A stretch of 64,000 nt of DNA, taken from the NCBI GenBank assembly GCA_964017125.1, contig OZ024902.1:108607688-108671687 (forward strand). The letters run 5' to 3'. Source of the DNA: Flabesymbios commensalis. Taxonomy: Eukaryota; Annelida; Polychaeta; Terebellida; Flabelligeridae. A program made the position numbers and the translations under genes. Shown one piece after another: positions 1 through 15,656 of the stretch. Within the stretch, counting starts at the first letter, position 1, and every line of letters starts with the position of its first letter. Below the pieces are notes generated by a model. The model saw nothing but the letters and a program-made list of their open reading frames with translations. It had not been told where the DNA came from and searched no databases.

Positions 1-4511
<4,511 letters not shown>

Positions 4512-4713
4512 AATGTATTTCGGAGGATGCCTTATCTGTATGTTAGATGTTATCACTCTACAAAATTAAATAACAATATTGATATAGGCATATACAATAC
4601 ATAATATATTTGTAATTTGATGTAGCCTATACATGCATAGTTCGTGGGCAATATTTGCTATGTCTCCAGTTCTGACATAACAGTTGCATCATATGTGTCA
4701 AATAAATGGAACA

Positions 4714-5714
4714 CAGGGTTAGGGCCAAGTACTTGTACTTGTACTTACCTGTACTTAAGTACATTTTTTTCGAGTACGTGCTTGTACTTTGTATCTGAGC
4801 TTCAAAAATGTACTTGTACTTGTACCCAAATACATTACGAAGTACTTGGTACTTTAAGACAAGTACATTGCAAGTACATCCCGTTTAAGGCAATATTTTC
4901 TAGAAAATAAATTTAAAAATAATTCAATTGTTGAGCGCAAAACAAATTCAGTTTATCTAGATATGTATCTATGTAAAGCGTGATCACACATTCTTGTTCT
5001 CGGTGAGCTGTATATGGTCCCTTTGGTCTTCATTTAGAATTCTAGTGACTCGGCCAGATAGATGTAGGCTACTGATAAAATTTAAGCAAACTGGCGTTAA
5101 AGTACCTGACTGTCTCTGCCTCATCTGCTGCAAACGAGAGACTAGTATTGCAGGCAAGGTAGTTCGACCAGAGAGATGCCAACTGAGCGATTCAATGTTT
5201 CAAATATTTATGTTCATAAGATGCAATTCACGCAAATGAATAACTGTATAATAATATTCAATACTAAAATATGCAATGGATAAACAATTTATTGAGCTCA
5301 CATTGACTATTAATATCATTCAATACACAACTATTTATTGAACTCAAATTTACTGTAAAAACCATTCAATACACCAATATGCAATTAATTATAAACACTT
5401 TATTGATCTCACGTTGACTGTTAATATAATTCAATACACCAATATGCAATGAATAAATAAGTTATTCAACGGGTTTTTGTATAGTTGCTTTTACCGGTAT
5501 ATTTTTTATTCATTATTATAATGCATAAAAAATATACCGGTAAAAGCATAGATAATTCCTGCAGGCACGCCTGTTATATTATACATTTGTGCTTGGTACT
5601 TGGAAATTTTACCCAAGTACATTTGCAATGTACATGGGTAGTACCCAAGTACATTTTCAATGCACTTCGTGATTTGGGTAGTACCCAAGTAGGCCTACAT
5701 TTCGCAAAACCCTG
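4714..5714. mobile_element. hAT-like non-autonomous DNA element with GTACTT-rich arms
   Basis: The left end begins CAGGGTTAGGGCC followed by repeats of CTTGTACTTGTA. The right end is the rough mirror image (CCCAAGTAC repeats) closing with AAAACCCTG. The middle holds about three tandem units of roughly 75 bp (5253-5465, key phrase CAATACACCAATATGCAAT) and a hairpin at 5485-5549 with ACCGGTATATTTTTTAT arms. Termini starting CAGGG are common in hAT elements. I see no 8-bp target duplication and no transposase frame, so the superfamily is tentative. Confidence 0.5.
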
Positions 5715-5851
5715 TTCTTATATTACAGTAGCCTACCGGGTATTCAAGATTTGCTGACAGTCATCTGGTCATAGGGCCTAAGTCATATAGGCCTATGGAA
5801 TTTCCAATTCTGTCCTCCAATGTTGTTTTTGTTTTGCAGCATAACCCAATT

Positions 5852-6089
5852 CTCAGTCAATTCTCAACCAATAAGTATGTCAGAAGTTAGACCATTTGAC
5901 ATGTAATGCAATTCTAAAACGACTTCTGGGTTTATAGAGGGCGACATTCGTAATTTTTATACTACATCTTAAATAGACTATTTTAAAGCATATATAATAT
6001 TTTTCAATTAAATTTTCAGATATAGTCGCGACGTGAATGGAAAGTAGAGCTTGTAAAATTTCATGACAATTGGTTGAGAATTGACTGAG
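5852..6089. mobile_element. MITE with perfect 21-bp terminal inverted repeats
   Basis: Arms at 5852-5872 and 6069-6089 are exact inverted copies (CTCAGTCAATTCTCAACCAA and its complement). The flanks CAATT and CAATC may be a 4-5 bp target duplication. No coding frame inside. The rest of 5715-6876 holds no gene I can recognise. Confidence 0.7.
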
Positions 6090-6876
6090 CAATCGGCGAA
6101 AATCACTCACCACGGTTAATGTGAATCCGACTATAGTGATACAAAGATGCAATAATTGTAGGCCCCTATAGCTACATTATCTTCGCCACATTCAGTGGAT
6201 TTGAAATAGTTCTAGGCACAATAGGCCGTGTTGGTTTTCATTATTTATCCCCAAGCGTTGTCGTTCCTTATATTATCATAATTATTTCCATTACATTGAT
6301 CACCTCAACCAGTAATCACCTTACCATAGAAAAGTATTCGCTACACTAACGTTTGTGCTGGTCCATTTCTTGAAAATACGTACTTATATTTCTATAAATA
6401 AAACGACATAACATTGCGGTTCATCCTACAACCACCGTCCTGCGTCTATAACCATGTACATTAATGTAGCCTATACGCGGAACATAAGTCAGACCACACT
6501 TTCAGGACTGTTTAACAATTAATTCTCACTGTTCGATATCTTGACTAATCGATTCCAAGCGAATGTACCATATCAGTGCATATGTCGAATCAACATTGGA
6601 CCAATGAGGAAGTTCCTGCACACGACGTGCGTTTTATAGCACAACACAGTTTGTATAAAAATTTGCAACTGGATTGGTTTGTTGTGGCTTGACAATGTGG
6701 AGTGCTATGCCTGTATGCTGTAACTGTTATATTGTGTCCTTTATCATGTTTATAGGCCTACCTTTTCAATGGTTACGGGCTTAAAGTCCTTTCACCACCA
6801 GTTTAGTTTATTATTTAGTTTAGTTTATAAGACTCGATCTGTGTGGACTGATTTTGTCCATACACAAAGTGGTAAC

Positions 6877-7022
6877 GGATACAGCACACTGTCGCCACGA
6901 CTGGCTGCATGCATGAAACCCGGGGAGTTTTCGTTGAAGGTGAATATATATATATTCACCTTCAACGAAAACTCCCCGGGTTTCATGCATGCAGCCAGTC
7001 ATGGCGACAGTGTGCTGTATCC
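6877..7022. repeat. 146-bp near-perfect palindrome
   Basis: The arms (73 bp each) run from GGATACAGCACACTG inward to an AT-only centre TATATATATA near 6949/6950 and mirror out again. I find one mismatch. The two arms contain GCATGCATG and CCCGGGG blocks. It may be a foldback element or a replication-generated inverted duplication. Confidence 0.95.
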
Positions 7023-7459
7023 TACATCAACCATAGGATATAGGCCTACGCCTAGTCAAAATTACATTTTAGGTGATACAACACTAACCTACAGGGTTGC
7101 CCATTCTACGGCAGATTTTTTTATGTTTTTAAATTCTACGGGCGAATTTTTTATTAGGTCGATTCTACGAATTTTTTGCAAATAAATATTTTTTATATTT
7201 TCGTAAACCACATTTTTCCTTCCGTGACGCCCAGATCGGTTGCAATTTCGCCTGTAAACTCCTAATGTAATCACTCATTGTCAGACCTAACGTTAGAGCC
7301 AGGGGGGTCCCGAAATCACCCACCTGTTTTTTATAGTAGACCACTAGCTGGGGCACATTTTTAGCGAGGGTGAACATCCTATTCTGAAACCTGGTAGTAA
7401 TTGAGTTATTCAAGATTTTGCACAAAAAAAAACCCGGAAGACCCCGCTAAAATTAACGA

Positions 7460-8190
7460 TTTTATCCATTCAAAATGGCATATCATCACCTCAAATTTAC
7501 CTGCAGCTTTAAGCCCTCAAAATGACGAGCGTGAGGCCTATGTAGACCCTGTGATCTATGGTTGGCCATCACCCTCATAAGTAAATAAACCTTCCGAGGA
7601 TAAATAAAAACCTTCTGCGGATAATTAGAAACCTTCCGTGGACAATTAAAAACCTTCTGCGGAGAATTATAACCTTCCGCGGATGATTAAAAACCTTCCG
7701 TGGAGAACTATAATCTTTCACGGATAATTAAAAACCTTCCGCGGACAATTAAAAACCTTCCGCGGATAATTAAAAACTTTCCGCGGACAATTAAAAACCT
7801 CCCGCGGATAATTAAAAATTAATTCTCCGCGGAAGGTTTTTAATTGTCTGCGGAAGGTTTTTAATTGTCCGCGGAAGGTTTTTAATTATCCGCGGAAGGT
7901 TTTTAATTGTCCGCGGAAGGTTTTTAATTGTCCGCGGGAGGTTTTTAATTGTCCGCGGAAGGTTTTTAATTGTCCGCGGAAGGTTTTTAATTGTCCGCGG
8001 AAGGTTTTTAATTATTCGCGGAACGTTTTTAATTATCCGCGGAAGGTTTATTTACTTATGAGGGTGATGGCCAACCATATGATCAAATGAGGACAAATCA
8101 ATATGATTGAATAAGCTCAAGGTCACCAGAGATCAAGATGTGTAATATGACCCCTGCTCAAAATTAAGCACGTACTCTTAAGGATTAAAG
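7460..8190. repeat. Palindromic minisatellite of about 20-bp CCGCGG units
   Basis: From about 7590 to 7817 the unit AAACCTTCCGCGGATAATTA is repeated in one direction; from 7818 to 8050 the same unit runs in the opposite direction. The unique flanks are inverted too: GGTTGGCCATCACCCTCATA near 7560 and its complement near 8065-8085. The whole is an inverted repeat of about 530 bp. Flanking sequence (CCCTCAAAATGACGAG, then TCAAGGTCACCAGAGATCAA) recurs at 8410-8560, so the array sits inside an older dispersed repeat. 7023-7460 holds nothing recognisable. Confidence 0.9.
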
Positions 8191-8404
8191 CGTCTCCAAT
8201 TTTTAAGACAATTATTATTTACTTAATTTAGTGTTCTATAGAAGTTTTTAAAAATCATTATGTGTGATCACATATTTTTTTGTACCCTCAGAGCCACATT
8301 CAATATTAGTAATATTAGTAAACTTGCCAACATTTCCAGAAAACCGACATAATTTCATTTTTTTCGAGATTTTGGGAATATTTCACATTTAATTAACCAA
8401 CAGC

Positions 8405-8725
8405 ATTATTTCAACCCTCAAAATGACGAGTGTAGACCCTGTGATGAGGTGGGAAAAATAAAATAGATTGGATAAAGTTCAAGGTCGCAAGAGGTCAAGA
8501 GTGGCATAACTCGATCCCTGATCAAAATTCAGCTCCCCGAGGAATGAAAATAGGAGACGTTTTAATTCTTAGGGGCGCTTAATTTTGGACAGGGGTTATA
8601 TTATGCCACACCTTGACTTCTGGTGACCTGAAATTTTATTGAATCACATTGGGTTTTTTTCTCTGGTCACAGGGTCTATACTAGTCCTTTTGAGAAATGT
8701 TGCTGCAGGTTGATTTTCGGTGATG
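8405..8725. repeat. Imperfect long inverted repeat (foldback element)
   Basis: The left arm (CTCAAAATGACGAGTGTAGAC ... AAGGTCGCAAGAGGTCAAG) and right arm (CTTGACTTCTGGTGACCT ... GGTCACAGGGTCTATACTAG) are diverged inverted copies around a centre near 8565. The same family flanks the palindromic minisatellite just upstream. No coding potential. Confidence 0.65.
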
Positions 8726-9339
8726 CAGTAGCGTATCCAGCAAGAAATTAAGGGGGATGCTCAGATTTCTGAAAAACCATTGGAGCTGTGCGGCCCCTTC
8801 TAGGGGGGGGGGGGGGTATTCCCTTCGGAAAATTTTGAACAAATGAACATCAAATGGTGTCCTTACGTGGTAGGCCTACCGGATACCTTTGCTGTAAAAT
8901 GAAGATATGAGAGTTTGGCTGAAATATCAGTTTTGAATCAACTTGACAGATGTAACAGACAATAACCCAGACCAGTCCATCTATATAAGCGAGGACAACT
9001 ACATTTAATGGAAAAGCCATCAACATGATCCAATGTTGTGTTAATGTTGGGTCAGCGTCGCAGATTGTGGACCAACAATAATATTAAACAACGTTGGGTC
9101 AAAGTTATTGTAAAAATAATTATCCCATGATCCCCTATTGAAGGTGTTGCAGACACTTTTATAGCACAATATTTTTAATGCACATATTTGCTTCCATTTC
9201 ATCATCAGTTATAGCAGATATTTTTGTTGATATTGTTTGCTCATCCACTAAATACCCCTGGCAATTATTTTAGTGTACATTTTTAGAAATTGACTGTCCA
9301 TTTTTAATTATTATCCTTGGTTGCGTCTCTAGAAAAAAA

Positions 9340-9655
9340 TATGTTTATTTTGGCTCCTTGATATGTCCATATTAGGCTATGTCATCATGTCCATAGACTA
9401 GAATTGCGTAAGGTTTTTTTTCCAATTTTGTGCTGCGCATAAATTTACCAGTTAAAAGAGAAATAAGAACGAGATTTAATTTCGGACATCCATGTCCAAA
9501 GTAGGAAATACAGGAATATCTGATAAACGGGGTTTTCGGTACACTTGCTACGTTGCCATAGCCACCCAAAATTTAAAAGATTTCCACAATTTTAATCTAT
9601 GGACATGTTCACATATTATGGACATGTCAAGGGGCCAAAATAAAAATGATGATTT
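9340..9655. mobile_element. Foldback MITE, copy 1 of 3
   Basis: Inverted ends at about 9340-9410 and 9585-9655 share TTGGCTCCTTGATATGTCCA-type sequence (right copy reads TGGACATGTCAAGGGGCCAA). The interior GTGCTGCGCATAAATTTACC recurs at 37540-37740 and, inverted, at 59760-59940. Open frames in it show no recognisable protein. Confidence 0.6.
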
Positions 9656-10439
9656 TTCACGATTTTGGTCTGATTGTGTTGCTTTAATTTGTGGCTATAC
9701 TGGAGGACTAAATATTACACTACCAAAATACGACAATTTTAAATAGGCCCTTAAAACAAATAAAAAATCTATCCACAAACATAATACAAAAATTACATTT
9801 TGAAAATAAAACTAGAGCCTGACGGCACTGAAGTAGAGCTTGTGCCGGGCTTCAGGGTCATTGTTTTAACAGGCCCGTGCCCAGAAATTTTTGAAGGGGG
9901 GGGGGGTCGAATTTTGGATTGCTGGGGTATTTTCGAAATAAGTTAATTGGACCCCCTGTAAAAAAAATTATATTTGGCGTTGAGCAAATTGCAAACGCAG
10001 GTTAAGGGGGTCTGGGGGCATGCCCCCTGGGATTTTTGTTCGATTTTTAGCTACAAATTGGTGCAGTTTGGTGGATTCTGGAGAATCTCGCTGGGGTAAA
10101 TTTCCAGCTTTGTTGTCACCGGGGGGGTAAGGGGGGGGGGTAGTCGTGCGACCCTCTCGAATTGGTCTAAATGAGGTTGAATCCGACAGTAACTATCTTG
10201 TATCTCGTATCTGACTGTCGTCAGCTCAATGTTGTTTTCAAAGTTTAGTCGGGGAGGGGGGGGGGGGGTGGTGGTCATGCGTTGCACGTGTAAATACGCC
10301 CCCCAACTGCGTCTCTGTGTTTATCAGTAGGCATATATCCGGTCTATTAGGGATAATCGGGTAGGCCTACCCTAATGGAAATAGGTCAAATCTGTGAAAC
10401 TCAATGACCTCAACCTCCTTTGTTTTCACCGAGCTGGCT
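9656..10439. other. Intergenic, poly-G tracts, no gene seen
   Basis: Several runs of ten or more G (about 9895, 10115-10140, 10255-10270) lie in otherwise AT-rich DNA, with degenerate repeats. Short open frames here are low complexity. I see no exon, RNA gene or intact transposon. Confidence 0.6.
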
Positions 10440-10585
10440 AATACAATGAAGTATGAGGGAGGGTTCTTATATAACCTTGTTCTCACTGAGTGACGTCACT
10501 GCGTTTTACAGAATGAAGTATGGGAGAGGGGGGAGGGGGTGTTATATAACTTTGTTTTCACCTTGTGACGTCACTGCGTTTCACA
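10440..10585. repeat. Two tandem units each with a perfect CRE palindrome
   Basis: Two units of about 70-75 bp (AATGAAGTATG ... TATATAAC ... TGACGTCACTGCGTTT) lie head to tail. Each holds TGACGTCA, at 10491-10498 and 10566-10573, and a TATATAAC stretch upstream of it. TGACGTCA is the consensus site for CREB/ATF factors. No transcript can be assigned, so a regulatory role is speculative. Confidence 0.6.
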
Positions 10586-11289
10586 GCTAGCTACTCCCTG
10601 TGTGACACTGGGCTGGGACCAGGGTCTGGGACTGTGGTGCAGTTCATTATTCAAAGCCGATCTATTTAACAGAAACTGTTTATATTAACCTGACAGTTCG
10701 GGTGGTATAGGCATATATGTTACTAGGCATACCCCAGTCAATGACAGGTAAGGGAAGGTACAAAAGAACGTGTCTAGCAAACAATTTAGTAGCCTAGGCA
10801 CATTGCATGCTAGTAGGCCTACTGCTATTTGCTCAGATGTGATGGCAGTATGTAGTGTTCAGATTGAAATAACTGAGTCAGGAGACAGATTAACTACTTC
10901 CACTGCCACAGTCGTTCAGCCAATGTTGATTTAATGATAGACCAGCATGATAACAGTGTGAGACTGCGGGACAACATTAAATAGACTCACTATAATAGAA
11001 CTCACTATAATAGAACTCGCAACTCGATAAGCCTAGATATATTGAGATTGCAAAGTTATCGATATAATTAGTGAGTTAATAACTTGATGTTGAGTTGAAA
11101 ACAATAATAGCCTAATTTAAATGTCACTTCTGGGGCTTCGCATATGGCTATGAGATTCATTAAGCATAGCAGGATTAGGCTATGCATTGCCTGAGGGGTG
11201 TTTTTAAAGTTTTCAGAACGTATTCAGACTGTAGGCACCAGTAGGCCCTAGGCCTAAGTTTTTACTACAAATGAATTGTGTTTTTGCTG

Positions 11290-11775
11290 GTTAAATGTTA
11301 GAGCATCGCCCAACATTAATGCCACATCGAGTGAATGTTTGTTTTGTTGGGCAGTAAGTGGCCGATAGGCATATTATATAGGCCCACTACATGTGTATTG
11401 GCAGGCCAGCAGAGACGAGACGTTGCATCAAAGTTGGCTTAACGTTTGTCCAACGTCGTAGATGGTGGACAAATGTTAAACGCACATTGATTCAACGTCT
11501 CCTTGTGTCAGCTGAGTATTGTGTATGCCTCTGGGACAGACTGACCATACAGCCTTTACAGGCAAACACGCATACCGCTGGACAATCACATGCAGCCAGC
11601 GTTGTTTCAATGCTGGCACACCGTCTACGACGCTGGCCCAACATTTGGTCAGCGTTGTCGTATTAGACCTACTATTAATGACAGGTGCACTCCCCAGTGA
11701 ACACGAGACGTTGACCCAATGTTGTTTTAAAGCCGGGCCACGGCGGGCCAACATTCAAACAACATTGGATCATAG
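11290..11775. mobile_element. Cluster of CAGCAAACACGAGACG-type MITE copies
   Basis: At least four partial or full copies lie at about 11292-11352, 11405-11515, 11580-11650 and 11692-11770. Each is built around a self-complementary core like GGGCCAGCGTCGTAGACGGT and AACATTGGTTCAATG-type arms, ending near ACGAGACGTTG or its inverse. Frames overlapping them are shadows of the repeat. Confidence 0.7.
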
Positions 11776-11849
11776 TAGGTCATGTGTCGTATACAGTACC
11801 ACTACTGGCAGCTTGGTATTGCGAGGCAGGTCAAAACACTGAGGGTCAA

Positions 11850-13700
11850 AGTGTATTGCTAAGGTCAAGCGTGACATCACCTAACAGACATGGCTGACAT
11901 AGTATTGTACATGATAGGAATTGATGCGTCATTTATATCAGTGTTCATCTGATCAGCTGATGCAAAATCTCAAAATCTGGCTTCGTGGTGCAACAAAAAA
12001 AGTTATTCTTAACACACACATGGAGTTAGTTATGTTCCCAATTCCACAAATTTAAAGTTATTGCCGTGAAATTAATCATACAGAAAACCACTCAGACCCA
12101 CATAGACTGAAAAAGTAGAGTGGCGCTCTACTAAAAACCAGACCGTATATAATAGTAGGCCTATATATCAGAGATGATAGGTTATAAATAGAAATAAATA
12201 TACCATCACGCAGGTGAAAAAATAATGGTTATTGAAAATTAATCTTTTTCGTTCTTATTCTTTTTATTTAATTCAACGTCAAGTGCTTGGGAGAGAACGT
12301 CCATCTCCAAGTGGTTGACCGTTGTAAACGACTCCTCCAGCCTACTGTGGATTGTGATAGTGGTGTGTAATAATTACAGTTATTCTTAGCATATTTACTT
12401 TGGAACAACGTTGTTTTAAATCTTGGCCAACGTTCGAATTATTGGCCAAGACTAAGCAATTTTTTTTTCTCTTAAAAATGTGTGAATATGAGAGGGGTGC
12501 ACCAACATGCCAGACACCGATTGATTGATTTTATAGGGAATTGTTGAGTTACAAAAATCACCAATTTAGAAATTAAGGGGGGTGCTCGAGCATCCTGAGC
12601 ACCCACCTGGATACGCCCCTGTGACGATATGCCATTATGAATGTGATTTTTCATCTGATATGAAAAAAATATAGTGAACACATACTCTGAGACGTAGGCT
12701 TACTTACTCTCCAACTGTTATGTTTAAAAAATAAATAAAAGTTAGCAATGTCATGCCTCTAAATTTATTTTTGGTAAAAAAATTAGCTATTTATATTCGG
12801 TAAAATAAATTATCCAAATAATCAGGATCACTTAAAAAAATAAGATCTTGTTTTACTGCTGTGTAAAAAATGCAAATTTAAAAAATAAATATATTTATTT
12901 AGAGAATTAAAGATAGGGCCTACCCGTTTCTAAAATACCATTATATGTCTATGCATTATGTATAATTTTAGGTGGCCCCTGCGATGGCGGTGAGATTAGC
13001 GCACCTTGGCAGGAGTATCATAGCATATTCTCCTCACTATGTTTATTACAATATAATTATTTATCAGTTTGTCTGACTGGCCTGAGCTGAAAGCGATTTG
13101 AAAACCTTTCTTTTTTTTGAAACTATAACTTACCAGGCATATACAATTCAATTAATTTACGACAGTTATTCCGATCGTGCATTAAAAGCATCTGGCCTAA
13201 TAAAAGGTGCAAGGACGAAACCTCGACTATATGCTGAAAGTTTGGTCACTGAACGCTCTACATTCTCCTACCATGATGATTGATCTGTAGTTGATCAACA
13301 ATAACTCTCCATTCCCGGCTTAGAATGTCGTGATCCGACAAAGAAACTAATGTAGTGGTGTGTTTCAACATATACTTCAACGTCGTCAGTGGTGTATCGA
13401 ATAACTAGACATGAATTGTGACTTTTCATGTAACAATAATATTTGGGCTAGGTTTATACGAGTTTTCGTGGCGGCCATTTTGAATTTTGTTGGGTTATTT
13501 TTATCATGACAGATTGATTGGAATTTCGCGTATGAGTTTTTTGTCAGCCATTCTGAGCTGGAGTTTTAGACTTCGAACTTCAGACTTCAGTCCCCACTGA
13601 GCTTTTGCACTTTTAAATAGATATACATTTGTTTGTCAAATAGAATCGCATTCAGAGTGCCCAGTACACACATTGACTTGTATCTCTGTTGACTTAAGTT
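11850..13700. other. Intergenic, AT-rich, no gene seen
   Basis: Only degenerate repeat pieces are visible, for example a decayed MITE half near 12405-12440 and a GGTGCTCGAGCATCC segment near 12580. No convincing exon or RNA gene on either strand. Confidence 0.5.
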
Positions 13701-14349
13701 TGTATCACTATCCGCGACGCTAGCCCAACATTAAAACAACATTGATTCAACGTTTTGTGTTTGAATAGAATTGAAACTGTTATTTGAATTGTAGCATTTC
13801 AAAGGTTTCAACTGTCCATACCAAACACTCAATATTGGTTTTATACTGTGCCACTGTCTGCGACGCTGGCCCGGAATTGAAACATGAAATCTAGAGACTA
13901 TAGGGTGGAGTCATTCTGCACATAGGGGAGCTCTGTCCACCCTCCTGGCAATGAATGGAGAATCACCCGCCATGTACACCATGGTGTCGTGCAAAGTTAA
14001 AAGGTAGTATCTGCTTACTTTACAAGTAAGCAGAAACTGCCGTTTGCCTTTCAAGAGTAGACGGATCTAGATAAATCTGGAAAAAACATGATGGATGTCT
14101 TAGAAAAGTCATAGCAGAATATCTGACTACTCTGGGAATGTTGTGTCAAAATTTCAAGTTGATTAGATAAAAACTCAGGGAGAAATAGCGTCTTACAAAA
14201 ACGTGCCAAGAATAATAAGTTTAAAGTTCCGTTGTAAAATCAATATATTTGAACATAGCCCAAATATAATAGAGATTCGTGCAAACCTTTTTGGCCGAGG
14301 CTTTAGTTGTGTGAGATTTAACAAGTGTGAGATTGGTTTCCACTTCGCA

Positions 14350-14535
14350 TCCCAGCAAACACGAGACGTCGAATCAATTATGGTTTAATGTTGGGCCAGT
14401 GTCGTCGGCGGTGGATCAGCAATATGTAATCATTGGTTCAACTTTTCCTGTTTCTGGGACACAATCCCAGCAGACACGATACATCAACACAATGTTGGGT
14501 CAGCGTCGTAGACGGTGGACCAACATTGGGTAGAT
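14350..14535. mobile_element. Two partial CAGCAAACACGAGACG MITE copies
   Basis: CCCAGCAAACACGAGACGTC at 14352 and CCCAGCAGACACGATACATC at 14467 begin two left halves of the family, each reaching the core GTCAGCGTCGTAGACGGTGG. Neither has the expected right arm. Confidence 0.65.
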
Positions 14536-14548
14536 GTCAGGTTATCAG

Positions 14549-14700
14549 GTTATCTCATTTAATTTTTCACCCACCTAAATCTGTGGGTCGCGGTAGCGAA
14601 CCACAGATTTAGGTGGGTGAAAATTTGTTTAATTTGAGACCAAACATTTGCAAATCTTGCTGTTTAAACACGCATTTTATTCCCAATAAATGTGATTTGA
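14549..14700. repeat. Dispersed stem-loop element (family A), copy 1
   Basis: TTCACCCACCTAAATCTGTG and its inverted copy, separated by GGTCGCGGTAGCGAAC, form a strong hairpin. The downstream tail (GTTTAATTTGAG ... AAATCTTGCTGTTTAAACAC) is also found after the copy at the right end of the window (63835-63950), so both are parts of a larger element. Confidence 0.7.
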
Positions 14701-15566
14701 TCTGGTACTAAAACAGTTAAAAACAATATTATAGTTTTGTTTAGTGGTGAAAGTGTTAGGGGAAGGAAGGAAAGTATGATATCTTATATAATAACACACC
14801 AGATTATGAACTCACATAACTGCTTCAAATTACTATGATTGCCGTTTGAAACTAGAAATTGAGTAAGAAATCTCAGTAATTAGAAATTGAGTAAGTCATT
14901 TCAGTTCATATGGAAAGTTAGTAAACAGGTAAAGGACATCTTCACAGGTTATCAAGGACTTGATGTTAGTGAAATGATTTACAAAATTGATATTGAGGTA
15001 GCGTCGTGGAATAAGCCCTGACAACACAGAGAACAGGCCATGGAGGTTCATTGTTGGGCCAGCGTCGTAGACGGTAGCTAATCATTACACCGGCACCTTA
15101 TCAGCGTGTCGTGTTGGCTAGTAAGCACCATATGCATACAATATCAGATAGACGCATATGCATGTTTGTGTCCATATATATTGTCATTATCCATATCAGT
15201 TAATATGATGTATATAATGTATATTTTATTTTTTCAAGCATCGCAATAACAACAGTATTTCAATGTACATGTACGTGCATAATTGTGTTAACAATACAAC
15301 TGTCCTGAATGCACATGAAATCTACCAGTCATGTCATGGATGACATGGATCATAAAATTGATCACTTAAAAAGTAAAAATAGCAAACGTAATTACATATT
15401 CACTTATAACTCAGCACACACTTCAATAGAAACACGTGCGGCAAGTATTTACCTAACAAGGTGAACGGTCATTAACAAGTGAGATGAGCCTAGAATATCC
15501 CAAGGTGACAGGATATTATAGCATTTGTCAGTCTAACAGTCTTAAATATAGGGCACTTCACGATCC

Positions 15567-15630
15567 CGATGTTGGTTTAATGTTGGGCCAGCGTCGCAGA
15601 CGATGGCCCAACATTAAACCAACATCACCA
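15567..15630. mobile_element. CAGCAAACACGAGACG-family MITE core in dehydratase 3' region
   Basis: A near-palindrome, GATGTTGGTTTAATGTTGGG then its inverse around CAGCGTCGCAGACGATG. It starts about 27 bases past the stop codon of the dehydratase gene, so it probably lies inside the 3'UTR. Confidence 0.75.
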
Positions 15631-15656
15631 ACAGCATCACTACAGGTATAGCACTA

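Noticed and set aside
6769-7185. 138-residue protein across 6.8-7.2 kb
   Set aside because: It runs through the 146-bp palindrome, which is open on both strands by symmetry; no family resemblance.
10985-11010. Sequence resembling the T7 promoter core (GACTCACTATA)
   Set aside because: It is a chance match within a short ACTCACTATAATAGA tandem duplication in eukaryotic DNA with no phage context.
11391-11842. Overlapping Cys/Arg-rich small frames on both strands
   Set aside because: They coincide with clustered MITE copies and their self-complementary cores, not with genes.
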